From NCBI GenBank assembly GCA_012728785.1, contig JAAYEK010000096.1, positions 1 to 46,818 on the forward strand: DNA of 46,818 nt. The letters run 5' to 3'. Below are positions 9,901 through 17,273 of the stretch, piece after piece. Under the pieces are notes generated by a model that was not told the origin of the DNA, ran no database searches, and was given only the letters and a program-made list of their open reading frames with translations. A program made the position numbers and the translations under genes. Source of the stretch: Bacillota bacterium (lineage in GTDB: Bacteria > Bacillota > UBA4882 > UBA8346). Position 1 is the first letter of the stretch. The number at the start of each line of letters is the position of its first letter.

Positions 9901-10256
9901 AAGAAGCGCTCTCCCTTTACCGGGGGGACTATCTTGAGGAATTGGATTATCAATGGCTCCTTCCTTATCGGCAACGCTATAAAAACCTCTACCTGCAAAC
10001 CGGTGTGAATCTGGCCCGTTTATATATAGAGGCCAAGGAATTTCAAAAGGCCATCAATCTAGTAGATCGCCTAATGGAGACGGACAGTTTTCTAGAAGAA
10101 GCCCATGTTTTGGCGTTGACCGCTTATATCGGAATGGGAGACCGGGTCGGAGCGATCCGATATTATCAGAAAATAGCCGAACTCTTCCAGCTTGAACTGG
10201 GACTATCGCCTCCGGCGGAGGCGGTTGAGTTATATCAAAAGGTGGTTGGAAGTTAA
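6936..10256 (+). CDS. Large MalT/SARP-type transcriptional regulator (STAND ATPase, TPR, BTAD)
   Basis: This 1106-residue regulator has four recognisable parts. First is an N-terminal MalT-like ATPase with Walker A APAGYGKTT (residues 40-48) and Walker B FILVLDDYQ (about 126-134). Second is a long helical region of TPR-type repeats (about 370-780, for example EGLGNIYYIQGDYQKALGIY). Third is a HEAT-like stretch near 800-850. Fourth is a C-terminal OmpR-type winged helix of the SARP class (about 865-955, RTEKARDLLIYLAHF, LWPDQEE, LHSTVYRLRKVLE) followed by a bacterial transcriptional activation domain. Start TTG 6936 follows AGAGGTG. Such proteins are usually ligand-gated activators; the ligand and targets are unknown. 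It stands alone between terminators. Confidence 0.85.
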   Translation: MEIIKTKLLPPRLKPGMVVREICANPSEPIRNKKAVLITAPAGYGKTTIMLQLLHQYKQPFVWYQLDTYDNDPAVFLQYITAGFQQYLPQFGKEAVTIINQGDFPNNLRLVLGVFINSLVQSKEKFILVLDDYQVISEPVIHRFIQEFLERLPENTQLFIASRTTLPLSLSRLTAVGEISIIDSNELRFNRDEIKEYLASCRQDPDDSLIDYIESNTNGWPVALGLTKAFMVVSQTNTLSLGTEEIYTYLAGEVLAYQSEAIREFLIATSVLDELTPEYCDLLLERSDSTEILRYLEKQQLFLTVLEGKTSTYRYHHLFREFLRSRLGNKRPDLMRRAGLIACESGEFDRAIANFILAGLDVEAIATIEEAAKPSLQQGRWLTVSRWLDSLSSKIIAANSWLSLYQAQVELYRNRFGEVEKWAEIALTLFKKNGDQAGLAESRLIQARILRHRGKYRESLKLLEAAETYLAKMGLRVDLPLEKSILLYFTGRHKEAESLLLETLKRAEQFGDGDMIANLLEGLGNIYYIQGDYQKALGIYKKGIQVSPERILPGYYAQDFIALIHLDWGEVEPALEYAKRNVTIRENLGMKEALPSAYMHLAFLYVDNGEVELAEDYYRRAYELNRENQGDSFYLTINLIFWARSLALLHRFSEARLKVEEALRVAGQEPSLALANCLTVAGIVLLLIGDLPKAEEMLRQGTAVMEQIGFRKGICFAYEFSAALYFTTNKMELAGEYAHKALESAARLNDLQVFITFYETLKPILKYGLVNGVEVSFINRVLSRLGPTAAELLTELADHPDPEARRRAIVPLAELGEGTGREILRRLAKDPAVQVAELARSVSLRMGFSGVKDEEQRDLPALLRINGLGPLQILLGGQDITAINWRTEKARDLLIYLAHFKEPVSKERIIEDLWPDQEEQILSYNLHSTVYRLRKVLEKYKPGETLLLGGSRYQVKADFYETDWQRFEGLCSALSADSFDLLKKINLLEEALSLYRGDYLEELDYQWLLPYRQRYKNLYLQTGVNLARLYIEAKEFQKAINLVDRLMETDSFLEEAHVLALTAYIGMGDRVGAIRYYQKIAELFQLELGLSPPAEAVELYQKVVGS

Positions 10257-10278
10257 GATTACATTTGTTTTCATTATA

Positions 10279-10317
10279 AAAAAGACTGATCCGGAAACTC
10301 CGGTTCGGTCTTTTTTA
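10279..10317 (+). terminator. Intrinsic terminator after the MalT/SARP-type regulator
   Basis: A long imperfect stem (AAAAAAGAC.GA.CCGGA pairing with TCCGG.TC.GTCTTTTTT) ends in T6. Confidence 0.88.
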
Positions 10318-10432
10318 TTTAATTTCAAACGCTAACCGCTTACTCGCCTCGCTAAGGCAAGTGGTTAGTGAATGGTCAGAAGCGTTTTGTAATATAGTTT
10401 CGAGAATTTATCGTTCAGGAGGTAGATTGTGA

Positions 10433-11458
10433 ATGAAAAAGCTGTTACATGTTGGGTGTTTATTAGGGTTAATTTTAGTGACGGTCTTAAGCGGCTGTGG
10501 GGGTGGCGGTGGTAAATCAACTCCACCGACTCCGATAGTTTATGCGGCGGGATATTATCATAATGGTGGGGAAATCCCTTTTTATTGGACGAGTAACGAT
10601 GCCGAAACGGTTACACTGTCAACCACATCCGGGGGAGCAATATATTCAATCGCTTACGGAAATGGACAAATTTATTATGGGGGCTACAGTAAAGGGGGAC
10701 CTTGTTTCTGGACGGGTAACACTCTGACTTCACTCGGGACTGACGGCGAGGTAACGTCGATGGTTTATGCCAATGGAAACCTCTATAGCGGCGGGTACTA
10801 CTATGATGGTGATGGAGACCTCCATGCTTGTTATTGGATCGGTGCTAATAATATCCCAAATGCATTGGTGGAAGACAGCGGCCGTTTATATACTATTGTT
10901 TTCGGCAATGGGGCCGTATATGGCGGAGGTTATTACTACCATGATAGCGGTTTAAATCTTCCCTGTTATTGTAAAGGGAATGCTCCACCAGTTACACTTT
11001 CAACGCAAGAGGGGTATGTTTACTCCAGTTCTTTTGCCGACGGCAAGGTTTATCTGGGAGGTTTTTACGGGAGCACCCCTTGCTACTGGACAGTAGATAA
11101 CACAGATAATGTTGAATTTTTTGACCTTTCACCTAATAGCGGTCAAGTTAAATCTATTATTTGCGCTAATGGGACCGTCTATTGCGGAGGGTACTATGAT
11201 AATGATGACGGTAAAGATATCCCCTGTTACTGGACTGGCGCAAATAACGTTCCTACTCGGCTTCCGATACCGGAGGGGACGACAGAAGCCAGGGTGGAGT
11301 CCATCACTTACGCCAATGGGACTGTTTATTGCGGGGGATATTATAGTGATGGCTCGAAGTACTATCCTTGCTATTGGGTAGGGGGCGCCTCTAACCCGGT
11401 TTCGCTTTTTCCCGATGGAGTTAATGGCGGATCTGTCAAAGCGATCCTGGTGAAATAA
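10433..11458 (+). CDS. Lipoprotein with seven YxGGYY...CYW repeats
   Basis: The N-terminus is a lipoprotein signal with lipobox VLSGC (Cys22) and a poly-Gly linker, so the protein should be membrane-anchored and extracytoplasmic. The mature part consists of seven repeats of about 40-50 residues. Each has the form GNGxVYxGGYY, a polar loop, PCYWTG, then a Leu-rich strand. The repeats begin near VYAAGYYHNGG, IYYGGYSKGG, LYSGGYYYDG, VYGGGYYYHD, VYLGGFYGS, VYCGGYYDND and VYCGGYYSDG. Seven such units suggest a beta-propeller, which is an inference. AGGAGG lies ten bases before ATG 10433. Ligand unknown. Confidence 0.75.
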   Translation: MKKLLHVGCLLGLILVTVLSGCGGGGGKSTPPTPIVYAAGYYHNGGEIPFYWTSNDAETVTLSTTSGGAIYSIAYGNGQIYYGGYSKGGPCFWTGNTLTSLGTDGEVTSMVYANGNLYSGGYYYDGDGDLHACYWIGANNIPNALVEDSGRLYTIVFGNGAVYGGGYYYHDSGLNLPCYCKGNAPPVTLSTQEGYVYSSSFADGKVYLGGFYGSTPCYWTVDNTDNVEFFDLSPNSGQVKSIICANGTVYCGGYYDNDDGKDIPCYWTGANNVPTRLPIPEGTTEARVESITYANGTVYCGGYYSDGSKYYPCYWVGGASNPVSLFPDGVNGGSVKAILVK

Positions 11459-11607
11459 ACAAATGTGATAGCTTCCTTTGATAGTAATTGTCAAAATTAA
11501 TGAAAATCGGATATTGATTTTTCTTGTTTAAGTCGATATATTAACAGTAAGCAAAAGGCTGGGAGCGTTTATTAAAATTACCAAGACAAAAAAAGGAGGT
11601 TTTTAAA

Positions 11608-12189
11608 ATGAGTAAACGTATTTTTTCATTCGGCTTAAGTTTATTATTAGCAATTAGCTGTTTCAGCAGCGTCTTGGCAAAAGCTCCGGAGTTTTCGGCA
11701 GACATGGTCATAACTGATGCTAAAGGTAAAACGAACCTAGGCAAAGTCTATATCAAGGGCAACGAAAAAATTCGCCAGGAATCAACCGCTGACGGTGAAA
11801 CCTCAGTAATCATTTTGCGTCTTGACAAGAAAGTCAGTTGGACTCTGCTCCCGGATAATCAGTATATGGAGGTCAAAATGCCGGTTGACCCTAACCAACC
11901 CAATCCGGAGTTTGAATACGACACGGCGGAACTAGGTAATGAAACAGTCAATGGATATCCCTGCAAAATAGTACAATATACCTATAAAAAGAAGAAATAT
12001 GGAGTTTTGAAACAATGGGTCTCCGAAAAATTAGGATATTCCGTAAAGATTGAAAGTAAGGACGCTAAGGGTAAGATAACTCTGATTGAATACAAAAATA
12101 TTAAGGAAGGCAAACAGCCGGATTCATTATTTGAGATTCCGAAGGGATATGAGAAGTTTTCCTTGTCGATTAAAATTCCGGGACTTTAA
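11608..12189 (+). CDS. Periplasmic DUF4412-like protein
   Basis: The 193-residue precursor has a signal peptide (cleavage after VLAKA, about residue 26). The mature domain is a beta-rich sheet: FSADMVITDAKGKTNLGKVYIKGNEKIRQE, then VSWTLLPDNQYMEVKMP, then YPCKIVQYTYKKKKYGV. This pattern matches proteins annotated DUF4412 with a LolA/LolB-like fold, which bind hydrophobic ligands or act in the cell envelope; assignment is by pattern only. AAAGGAGG precedes ATG 11608. It may be co-transcribed with the CsgG-like gene 95 bases downstream, which would make a small envelope operon. Confidence 0.65.
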   Translation: MSKRIFSFGLSLLLAISCFSSVLAKAPEFSADMVITDAKGKTNLGKVYIKGNEKIRQESTADGETSVIILRLDKKVSWTLLPDNQYMEVKMPVDPNQPNPEFEYDTAELGNETVNGYPCKIVQYTYKKKKYGVLKQWVSEKLGYSVKIESKDAKGKITLIEYKNIKEGKQPDSLFEIPKGYEKFSLSIKIPGL

Positions 12190-12284
12190 GAAAAGTTATA
12201 TGCTTTTAATAAAATGTCTGGTAAACTATCCATATAGAGTCATATTATTAGAGTGTTATATTTCGTATGAAGGAGGCTCATACT

Positions 12285-13232
12285 TTGAATCGTAAAATCC
12301 TTTTAATCGTTATTGCTATTATGGTCTTGAGCATTTTAACATTACCCACGCTTAATGCTGCCGCGCTTTATAAAATTGCGGTGTTGCCTTTTGATGACGG
12401 CTCAATTAAAGATCGGTGGTGGGATAATGATTGGGATGTGGGCAAGGGCATATCCGATGAGTTGGTGACTGAGTTACTGAAAACCAATAAATTTCGGTTG
12501 ATTGAACGGGAACAAATCGATAAAGTCTTAAATGAACAGAATTTTGGAATGAGCGGCCGGGTCGATACCGGTAGCGCGGCGAAGATTGGGAAGATATTAG
12601 GTGTTCAATATTTGGTTATGGGCCGGGTTACCGAATTCAGTTTTAAAAGCACCGAAGTCGGCGGTTTGAGTCTCAAAAAAGGCATCGGCTTGGGATTGAA
12701 AAACACCAAATCTAATGTGGCGATTGATGCCAGGCTGGTCGATACCAGCAGCGCCGAGATAATTTCCAGCGTAACCGGAAAAGGCAATAAGAGTACTGCC
12801 AATGTTAAAGTGGCTTATAAATGGGATGCCATCGCCTTGGGCAGTGATGAATTTCGCCAGACCGATCTGGGAAAAGCTACCCGAGAGGCAGTTTCATCGG
12901 TAGCCAAGCAATTAGGGGAAAAAGCCTATGGCAATGGGCCGGCTCAGCCGATGAAACTAACTGGTAGCGTGGCCTATGCTTCGGGAAGCAAAGTGATCAT
13001 CAACGTCGGTTCCTCTGCGGGAATTAAACCGGAGATGGTCTTCGTCGTCCGCCATGTGTTGGAAGTAGTGAAAGATCCTGAAACCGGCGAAGTTATCGAT
13101 GAAGTAACTGAAGCAGTAGCCGAGATTAAGGTAACCGAGGTCAAAGATAAATCCGCTACATGCACAGTATTGAAGAAATTAAGCTCTAACTTGGCAATTG
13201 CGGTCGGGGACAAGGTGGAACAGAAACAATAG
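12285..13232 (+). CDS. CsgG-family (curli-transport-like) envelope protein
   Basis: The 315-residue precursor has a hydrophobic signal segment ending near LNAAA. The CsgG core is present: YKIAVLPFDDGS, GKGISDELVTELLKTNKFRLIEREQIDKVLNEQ, then GVQYLVMGRVTEFS. CsgG itself is the outer-membrane channel for curli, but this wider family includes many soluble or lipid-anchored envelope proteins. No lipobox Cys is present, and no CsgA/B/E/F-like gene is nearby. The C-terminal part (from about residue 225, KLTGSVAYASGSKVIINVGSSAGIK) resembles a small beta-barrel domain. ATG 12267 lies in the AAGGAGG site, so TTG 12285 is the start. Confidence 0.75.
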   Translation: MNRKILLIVIAIMVLSILTLPTLNAAALYKIAVLPFDDGSIKDRWWDNDWDVGKGISDELVTELLKTNKFRLIEREQIDKVLNEQNFGMSGRVDTGSAAKIGKILGVQYLVMGRVTEFSFKSTEVGGLSLKKGIGLGLKNTKSNVAIDARLVDTSSAEIISSVTGKGNKSTANVKVAYKWDAIALGSDEFRQTDLGKATREAVSSVAKQLGEKAYGNGPAQPMKLTGSVAYASGSKVIINVGSSAGIKPEMVFVVRHVLEVVKDPETGEVIDEVTEAVAEIKVTEVKDKSATCTVLKKLSSNLAIAVGDKVEQKQ

Positions 13233-13272
13233 ATTTGATTTGAATAGTTGATTAGTATTTGTTAAGTTATAC

Positions 13273-13314
13273 TCCCGCTGAACTTGATCTTAATCATTCG
13301 GCGGGATTTATTTT
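13273..13314 (+). terminator. Intrinsic terminator after the CsgG-like gene
   Basis: TCCCGCTGAA (13273-13282) pairs with TTCGGCGGGA (13297-13306), followed by a T-rich tail. Confidence 0.8.
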
Positions 13315-13431
13315 CCGTAAATTAAATTTTGAGGAAAAAATTTACTAATATATAGCAGGAAATTATTTGAAAACGGCGAATTATAAGGAGAATCTTTTTT
13401 AGGGCTTACTAATATTTTTGAGGTGAAGAAT

Positions 13432-13460
13432 TTGCCAATTGATCAGAACAACGGTATAAT
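13432..13460 (+). promoter_or_regulatory. Sigma-A-type promoter before the GAF-like gene
   Basis: TTGCCA (13432-13437), 17-base spacer, TATAAT (13455-13460). Transcription should start near 13467, about 72 bases before the ATG at 13539. Confidence 0.7.
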
Positions 13461-13538
13461 AATATTAGTGACAGTTATTCAAGGGTTTAATCAAGTTCCG
13501 GCCAGTGGGATTAGTCCTATGAAAGCCGCCGGATTAAA

Positions 13539-14390
13539 ATGATCAAACAAAGGAAAACCAGTTGGTTATATATTAAGAATTTAATTTTTGTATCTTTACC
13601 GGCGGTCGTTACTTTCTTCACTAAAGATGATAGAAATTTTCATGTTATTACAGGCACTTTTAAATTACCCCAAAATGTAAGCTTTACGATTAGGTTTATC
13701 TTAGGTTTACTGGCGGTATTATTGCAAGGGGTTATCGGATGGCGGATAATCAGGTTAAATATTAAACGGGACCAGCTATTTAAATATTCATTAAACTATT
13801 TAAAAGTGCATAAGTTAGTGTCATTAGATCGAATAGGCCAGGCAATAAAAGCGGAAGAGCGAAATATAATTAAAGGAGATCGCAGTATCGTTAGGCTGCA
13901 AAAAAAGAATGTCAAATGCATTGAAGTCAAGGTCTATTTACCATGTCGAAACTTTTTTCAGGTATGTTTAGAAATACTATCCTTGGGAATTATAAGATCC
14001 AAGACTTTCCTTTATGAGAATAAAATAAAGGAATTCGGCCCACAACATGATACCGGGCTTACTTTTGAAGCTTATCCCAAATCCGAGGGTTTAGTAGGAA
14101 AATGTTATAGGGAAGGTTCGGTTTGTATCGCTAAAGAATTTAATCCCAACCATAGGTCGTTAAATTTGGCCCCGTATCAGATTGATAAATTATTGGATGT
14201 CAAGTTTTACGCTTGTTGTCCAGTATATATGACCAAAAGAAAGATCACCGCGATTCTGGTTTTAGAGTCAAGGGTTCCGATTCAGTATGATGATAGGTTA
14301 GATAAACTCTTTCATAAAAAAATGAGAGAGTACCGGGACCAGTTGGAACTGGAATTCCCGATTATTTTTAAAAAAGCTGAAGGTGAATAA
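13539..14390 (+). CDS. Membrane protein with C-terminal GAF-like domain
   Basis: The 283-residue protein has two hydrophobic segments (about residues 11-27 and 50-68), then a cytoplasmic domain. Residues about 170-255 (FEAYPKSEGLVGKCYREGSVCIAKEF, YACCPVYM, KITAILVLES) follow the GAF pattern seen in sensory proteins. No kinase, cyclase or HTH output domain is present, so the protein may be a sensor that works through a partner. It lacks a clear Shine-Dalgarno site before ATG 13539, and the promoter leader can fold. The next gene starts two bases after its stop. Family not recognised beyond the domain. Confidence 0.6.
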   Translation: MIKQRKTSWLYIKNLIFVSLPAVVTFFTKDDRNFHVITGTFKLPQNVSFTIRFILGLLAVLLQGVIGWRIIRLNIKRDQLFKYSLNYLKVHKLVSLDRIGQAIKAEERNIIKGDRSIVRLQKKNVKCIEVKVYLPCRNFFQVCLEILSLGIIRSKTFLYENKIKEFGPQHDTGLTFEAYPKSEGLVGKCYREGSVCIAKEFNPNHRSLNLAPYQIDKLLDVKFYACCPVYMTKRKITAILVLESRVPIQYDDRLDKLFHKKMREYRDQLELEFPIIFKKAEGE

Positions 14391-14391
14391 G

Positions 14392-14592
14392 ATGTATATT
14401 GCGAAAGAATTGCCACTCCCCAGAGCCGGACGGAATGTATTGTTCAACCCTAGTGAACTCTATTCCATGGAAATTGATGTTTCGGAAACACCGGAGGGAT
14501 TAATAGTAAAGACTAAAAAGGCTTTATGCATTAGCCGTAATTCGGGAGCCAAAAAAATGGTATCGGAAAGCAATTATCGAAGTGGCAAATAA
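14392..14592 (+). CDS. Small protein of unknown function (66 aa)
   Basis: This short product (YIAKELPLPRAGRNVLFNP, then SELYSMEIDVSETPEGLIVKTKKAL) has no membrane segment and no family I recognise. ATG 14392 follows GAAGGTG with good spacing; GTG 14383 is possible but overlaps that site. It follows the GAF-like gene closely and ends before an intrinsic terminator. It is therefore probably the last gene of a two-gene unit and may act with the GAF-like protein. Confidence 0.5.
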   Translation: MYIAKELPLPRAGRNVLFNPSELYSMEIDVSETPEGLIVKTKKALCISRNSGAKKMVSESNYRSGK

Positions 14593-14616
14593 TTCGGATT
14601 TTCTGATCGATTTAAA

Positions 14617-14638
14617 TAAGAGCTAAGGCTCTTTTTTT
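14617..14638 (+). terminator. Intrinsic terminator
   Basis: AGAGC-TAAG-GCTCT (14619-14632) followed by a run of T. It ends the GAF-like/small-protein unit. Confidence 0.8.
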
Positions 14639-14689
14639 ATGGATTACTTTACTTTCAAATAAAGGTTGAGATTAATAATTGGACTTTAA

Positions 14690-14718
14690 TTGACATATGT
14701 CCATAAGAATACTAATAT
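14690..14718 (+). promoter_or_regulatory. Sigma-A-type promoter before the MBL relic
   Basis: TTGACA (14690-14695), 17-base spacer, TAATAT (14713-14718). It may now serve mainly the SCIFF maturase downstream of the broken gene. Confidence 0.6.
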
Positions 14719-14760
14719 TTAAGGTATCACAACAGGGTAACCGTGAAGGAGCAGAGGGTT

Positions 14761-15460
14761 ATGCTTAAATTTCGGGTCTTAACCGAAAACCGGGTTCGAA
14801 TTATTTGATTTTCAGCCATGGTCATTATGATCATACCGGCGGGTTTTTAGAATTTCAGAAGTGTTTAGATTCACGAACAAAGATTTAATTCACCCCGAGG
14901 CTTTTCAAAAACGATATGTCCACAAAGATAAAATGAGCAACCCGGTGGAGGCGGGTATTCCCTGGAATTTTAACTCGGTTGCTATTAAAAACAATGATAT
15001 AGTTTATAACACTAAGCCGAACTTAATTGGCGCAGGAGTTTTAATTTCCGGGGAAATACCTAGGATAACTGATTTTGAACCGGTCCCAGCTTGTTTTATC
15101 ACCGAAAGCTCCACCGGAATGATTCACGACCGAATCATTGACGAACAGATGTTAATCATCAGAGGAGAAGAAGGGATCTATCTTTTCCTAGGTTGCGGCC
15201 ATCCGGGAGTGGTTAATTGCCTGCTTTATGCGGCGGAGTTGTTACCGGGGGAGAAAGTAATGGCTGTAGTAGGAGGAATGCATTTAGAGGCTGCGGAAAC
15301 CCCTCGTTTGGAACAAACAGTCCAAACTTTAATTGATTTTGGGGTCACCAAGGTAATTCCACTCCATTGCGCCGGCGAATCCGCTGTTAATAAAATGAAA
15401 AAAGTCTTTGTTGAATCTTGCTTTACGCCGCTGGTTGGAGATATGATAGAGTTTGAATAA
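14761..15460 (+). pseudogene. Decayed metallo-beta-lactamase-fold hydrolase
   Basis: The pieces belong to one MBL-fold gene of the type annotated as DHPR-ribofuranosyl-aminobenzene phosphate synthase-like. ATG 14761, after an AAGGAGCAGAGGG site, encodes the start LKFRVLTENRV and soon hits TGA. In another frame near 14805-14850 lies the metal motif FSHGHYDHTGGF, the HxHxDH signature. The frame then shifts again, and 14861-15460 carries IHPEAFQKRYV, LFLGCGHPGVVN, VVGGMHLEAAE and VIPLHCAGE, the remaining metal-site motifs. About 50 residues between the start and the HxHxDH motif are missing. At least one deletion and one frameshift make a working enzyme unlikely. Confidence 0.8.
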
Positions 15461-15525
15461 GTTACGAAATAAATCGCTATGTTCGACTCTGAATAACTAA
15501 ATTATCGAAAAGGAAGGCATTAACT

Positions 15526-16887
15526 TTGGTCCACACTTATTGCTTAAATGGTCTTTATATCGCTTTGGATGTTAATAGCGGTAGTATTCACTTGGTGGAG
15601 GAAGTTGTCCACCGGATTTTAAAAGAATTTCCCCATCACCTACCTATCGAAGCGGAACTGTACCAAAGGCTCGGTTCTGATTATTCACAGGAAACAATCC
15701 ATCAAGCTTATCTTGAGATTAAGCCTTTGCTAGCTGAAAATCTGTTATACTCCCCGGAAATTACCTGGGAACAAGTTGCGGATTTGGTTAACAAACCAAA
15801 GGGGCTGAAAGCCCTCTGCCTCCATGTGGCCCATGACTGTAATTTACGGTGTGAATATTGTTTTGCCGCTAAAGGGGATTACCACGGCGGAAGAACTTTG
15901 ATGTCCAGCGAGGTTACGGTTAAAGCGATTGACTTTTTAGTCCAAAACTCAGATCGTCACGAATTGGAGATCGACTTTTTCGGGGGCGAGCCTTTACTCA
16001 ACTTTGAGACGGTAAAAACGGCGGTATCCTATGGAAGGAAACTTGAGCAAAGTTCCGGTAAAAAGCTTCACTTTACGATCACTACTAACGGCACGTTACT
16101 AAATGATAGTATTATTGATTATATCAATGAAAACATCGATAACGTAGTGATCAGTATTGACGGCCGTCAGGAAGTTCATGACGGGATCCGCTATTATCCG
16201 GGAGGGAAAGGATCTTATGAACGAATTCTGCCCATGGCCCAAAAGTTAATTAGTAAACGGGGCTCGAAGGAATACTACATTCGAGGCACCTATACCGCTA
16301 ATAACTTGGACTTTGCCAATGACGTGTTGCACCTGGCCGATTTGGGGTTTCGGGAGATCTCGGTTGAACCGGCGGTTGGAAAAATTGAGGGGGCAACCAT
16401 TACCCGGGAACATTTACCTCAAATTTTACCGGAGTATGAGAATCTAGCCCAAAAGTATCTAGAGCGGATTGCCGCTGGGAAACCTTTCCGGTTTTATCAT
16501 TTTAATTTAAATCTTTATGGCGGTCCTTGCATTTATAAACGGATTACGGCTTGCGGCGCGGGTACTGAATATCTGGCCGTATCGCCCCAGGGAGAGCTTT
16601 ATCCTTGCCATCAGTTTGTCGGTGAGGCTGAGTTTGTAATGGGCAATTTGGAAACGGGGATTACCAATCATAACTTGCTGGAACAGTTTAAAGGGTCGAA
16701 TATCTTTAGCAAAGAAGCTTGCCGAAGCTGTTGGGCCAAGTATTTTTGTTCAGGCGGATGCCACGCCAATAGTTATTATAATAATGATCATATTGAGCAG
16801 CCGGATGAACTTACCTGCGCGATGCAACGTAAGAGAATAGAGTGCGCGATTATGGTTGAGGTAATGCAGCGGATGGAGAAGGAATAA
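15526..16887 (+). CDS. scfB: Radical SAM/SPASM SCIFF-peptide maturase
   Basis: The 453-residue enzyme begins with the stretch typical of SCIFF maturases (YCLNGLYIALDVNSGSIHLVEEV). The radical SAM cluster motif CNLRCEYC (Cys105, Cys109, Cys112) follows, then FFGGEPLLN. A SPASM/twitch region holds auxiliary Fe-S cysteines (GGPCIY, ACGAG, YPCHQF, CRSCWAKYFCSGGCH, LTCAM). Known relatives form thioether cross-links in the small Cys-rich SCIFF peptide. Start TTG 15526 follows AAAAGGAAGG. The precursor peptide normally lies just upstream, but here the space holds the MBL relic and no Cys-rich small frame. Confident in the family; the partner is missing from view. Confidence 0.88.
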   Translation: MVHTYCLNGLYIALDVNSGSIHLVEEVVHRILKEFPHHLPIEAELYQRLGSDYSQETIHQAYLEIKPLLAENLLYSPEITWEQVADLVNKPKGLKALCLHVAHDCNLRCEYCFAAKGDYHGGRTLMSSEVTVKAIDFLVQNSDRHELEIDFFGGEPLLNFETVKTAVSYGRKLEQSSGKKLHFTITTNGTLLNDSIIDYINENIDNVVISIDGRQEVHDGIRYYPGGKGSYERILPMAQKLISKRGSKEYYIRGTYTANNLDFANDVLHLADLGFREISVEPAVGKIEGATITREHLPQILPEYENLAQKYLERIAAGKPFRFYHFNLNLYGGPCIYKRITACGAGTEYLAVSPQGELYPCHQFVGEAEFVMGNLETGITNHNLLEQFKGSNIFSKEACRSCWAKYFCSGGCHANSYYNNDHIEQPDELTCAMQRKRIECAIMVEVMQRMEKE

Positions 16888-16888
16888 G

Positions 16889-17074
16889 TTCGGTTGCGCT
16901 TTTTTACGAGTGTTGTTGGCCCATTCGTTAGTCCGGTTTTTGATGGATTTTCTGCGCCAGCCGGGCCAAAACTTTACCGGTCTTGTATTGACCCAGTATA
17001 TTGCCTTGGGCTTGGCGGTATTTTGCGCGGTCTTAATTTGGTATTTGGGAAAAGATAAAGCAAATTTAGATTGA
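16889..17074 (+). pseudogene. lgt: C-terminal fragment resembling prolipoprotein diacylglyceryl transferase
   Basis: An open stretch without a proper start encodes LLAHSLVRFLMDFLRQPGQN, then LVLTQYIALGLAVFCAVLIWYLGKDK and a stop. The VRFLMDFLR stretch followed by a hydrophobic last helix and short basic tail matches the end of Lgt. Only about 60 residues exist, against about 260-280 for a full enzyme. It begins immediately after the scfB stop, and no Shine-Dalgarno/ATG pair is seen. Best read as a remnant of a deletion. Identification rests on a short match. Confidence 0.5.
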
Positions 17075-17142
17075 AATCCTAATCAAAGCATTAAAAATTA
17101 ATCGGGATTAACAAGATTAAAGTCGGTAATTTGTCACTTTTT

Positions 17143-17172
17143 GTTACGGTTTTTTAAATCGTAACTTTTTTG
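17143..17172 (+). terminator. Intrinsic terminator upstream of the metal-transport operon
   Basis: GTTACG (17143-17148) pairs with CGTAAC (17160-17165), followed by T6. The stem is short, so efficiency is uncertain. Confidence 0.6.
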
Positions 17173-17273
17173 TTTTGATAGAAGGAATAAACCAAAGGGT
17201 TCCAGAATAATAGTAACACAAAAATGAAATTGGTAATACTCAAGATTCGTAATAGAGATAAGGAGTAACTTTG

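Noticed and set aside
11129-11494. Minus-strand 121-codon frame in the repeat lipoprotein gene
   Set aside because: Antisense shadow of the repetitive coding sequence, without a start site.
13480-13540. Resemblance of the leader to a cyclic-di-GMP riboswitch (GAAAGCCGCCGG)
   Set aside because: Only a short segment matches and the second helix of the aptamer is absent before the ATG.
17156-17165. AAATCGTAAC as a Zur operator half-site before the zinc-type operon
   Set aside because: The opposite half-site does not match, and the bases are explained by the terminator stem.
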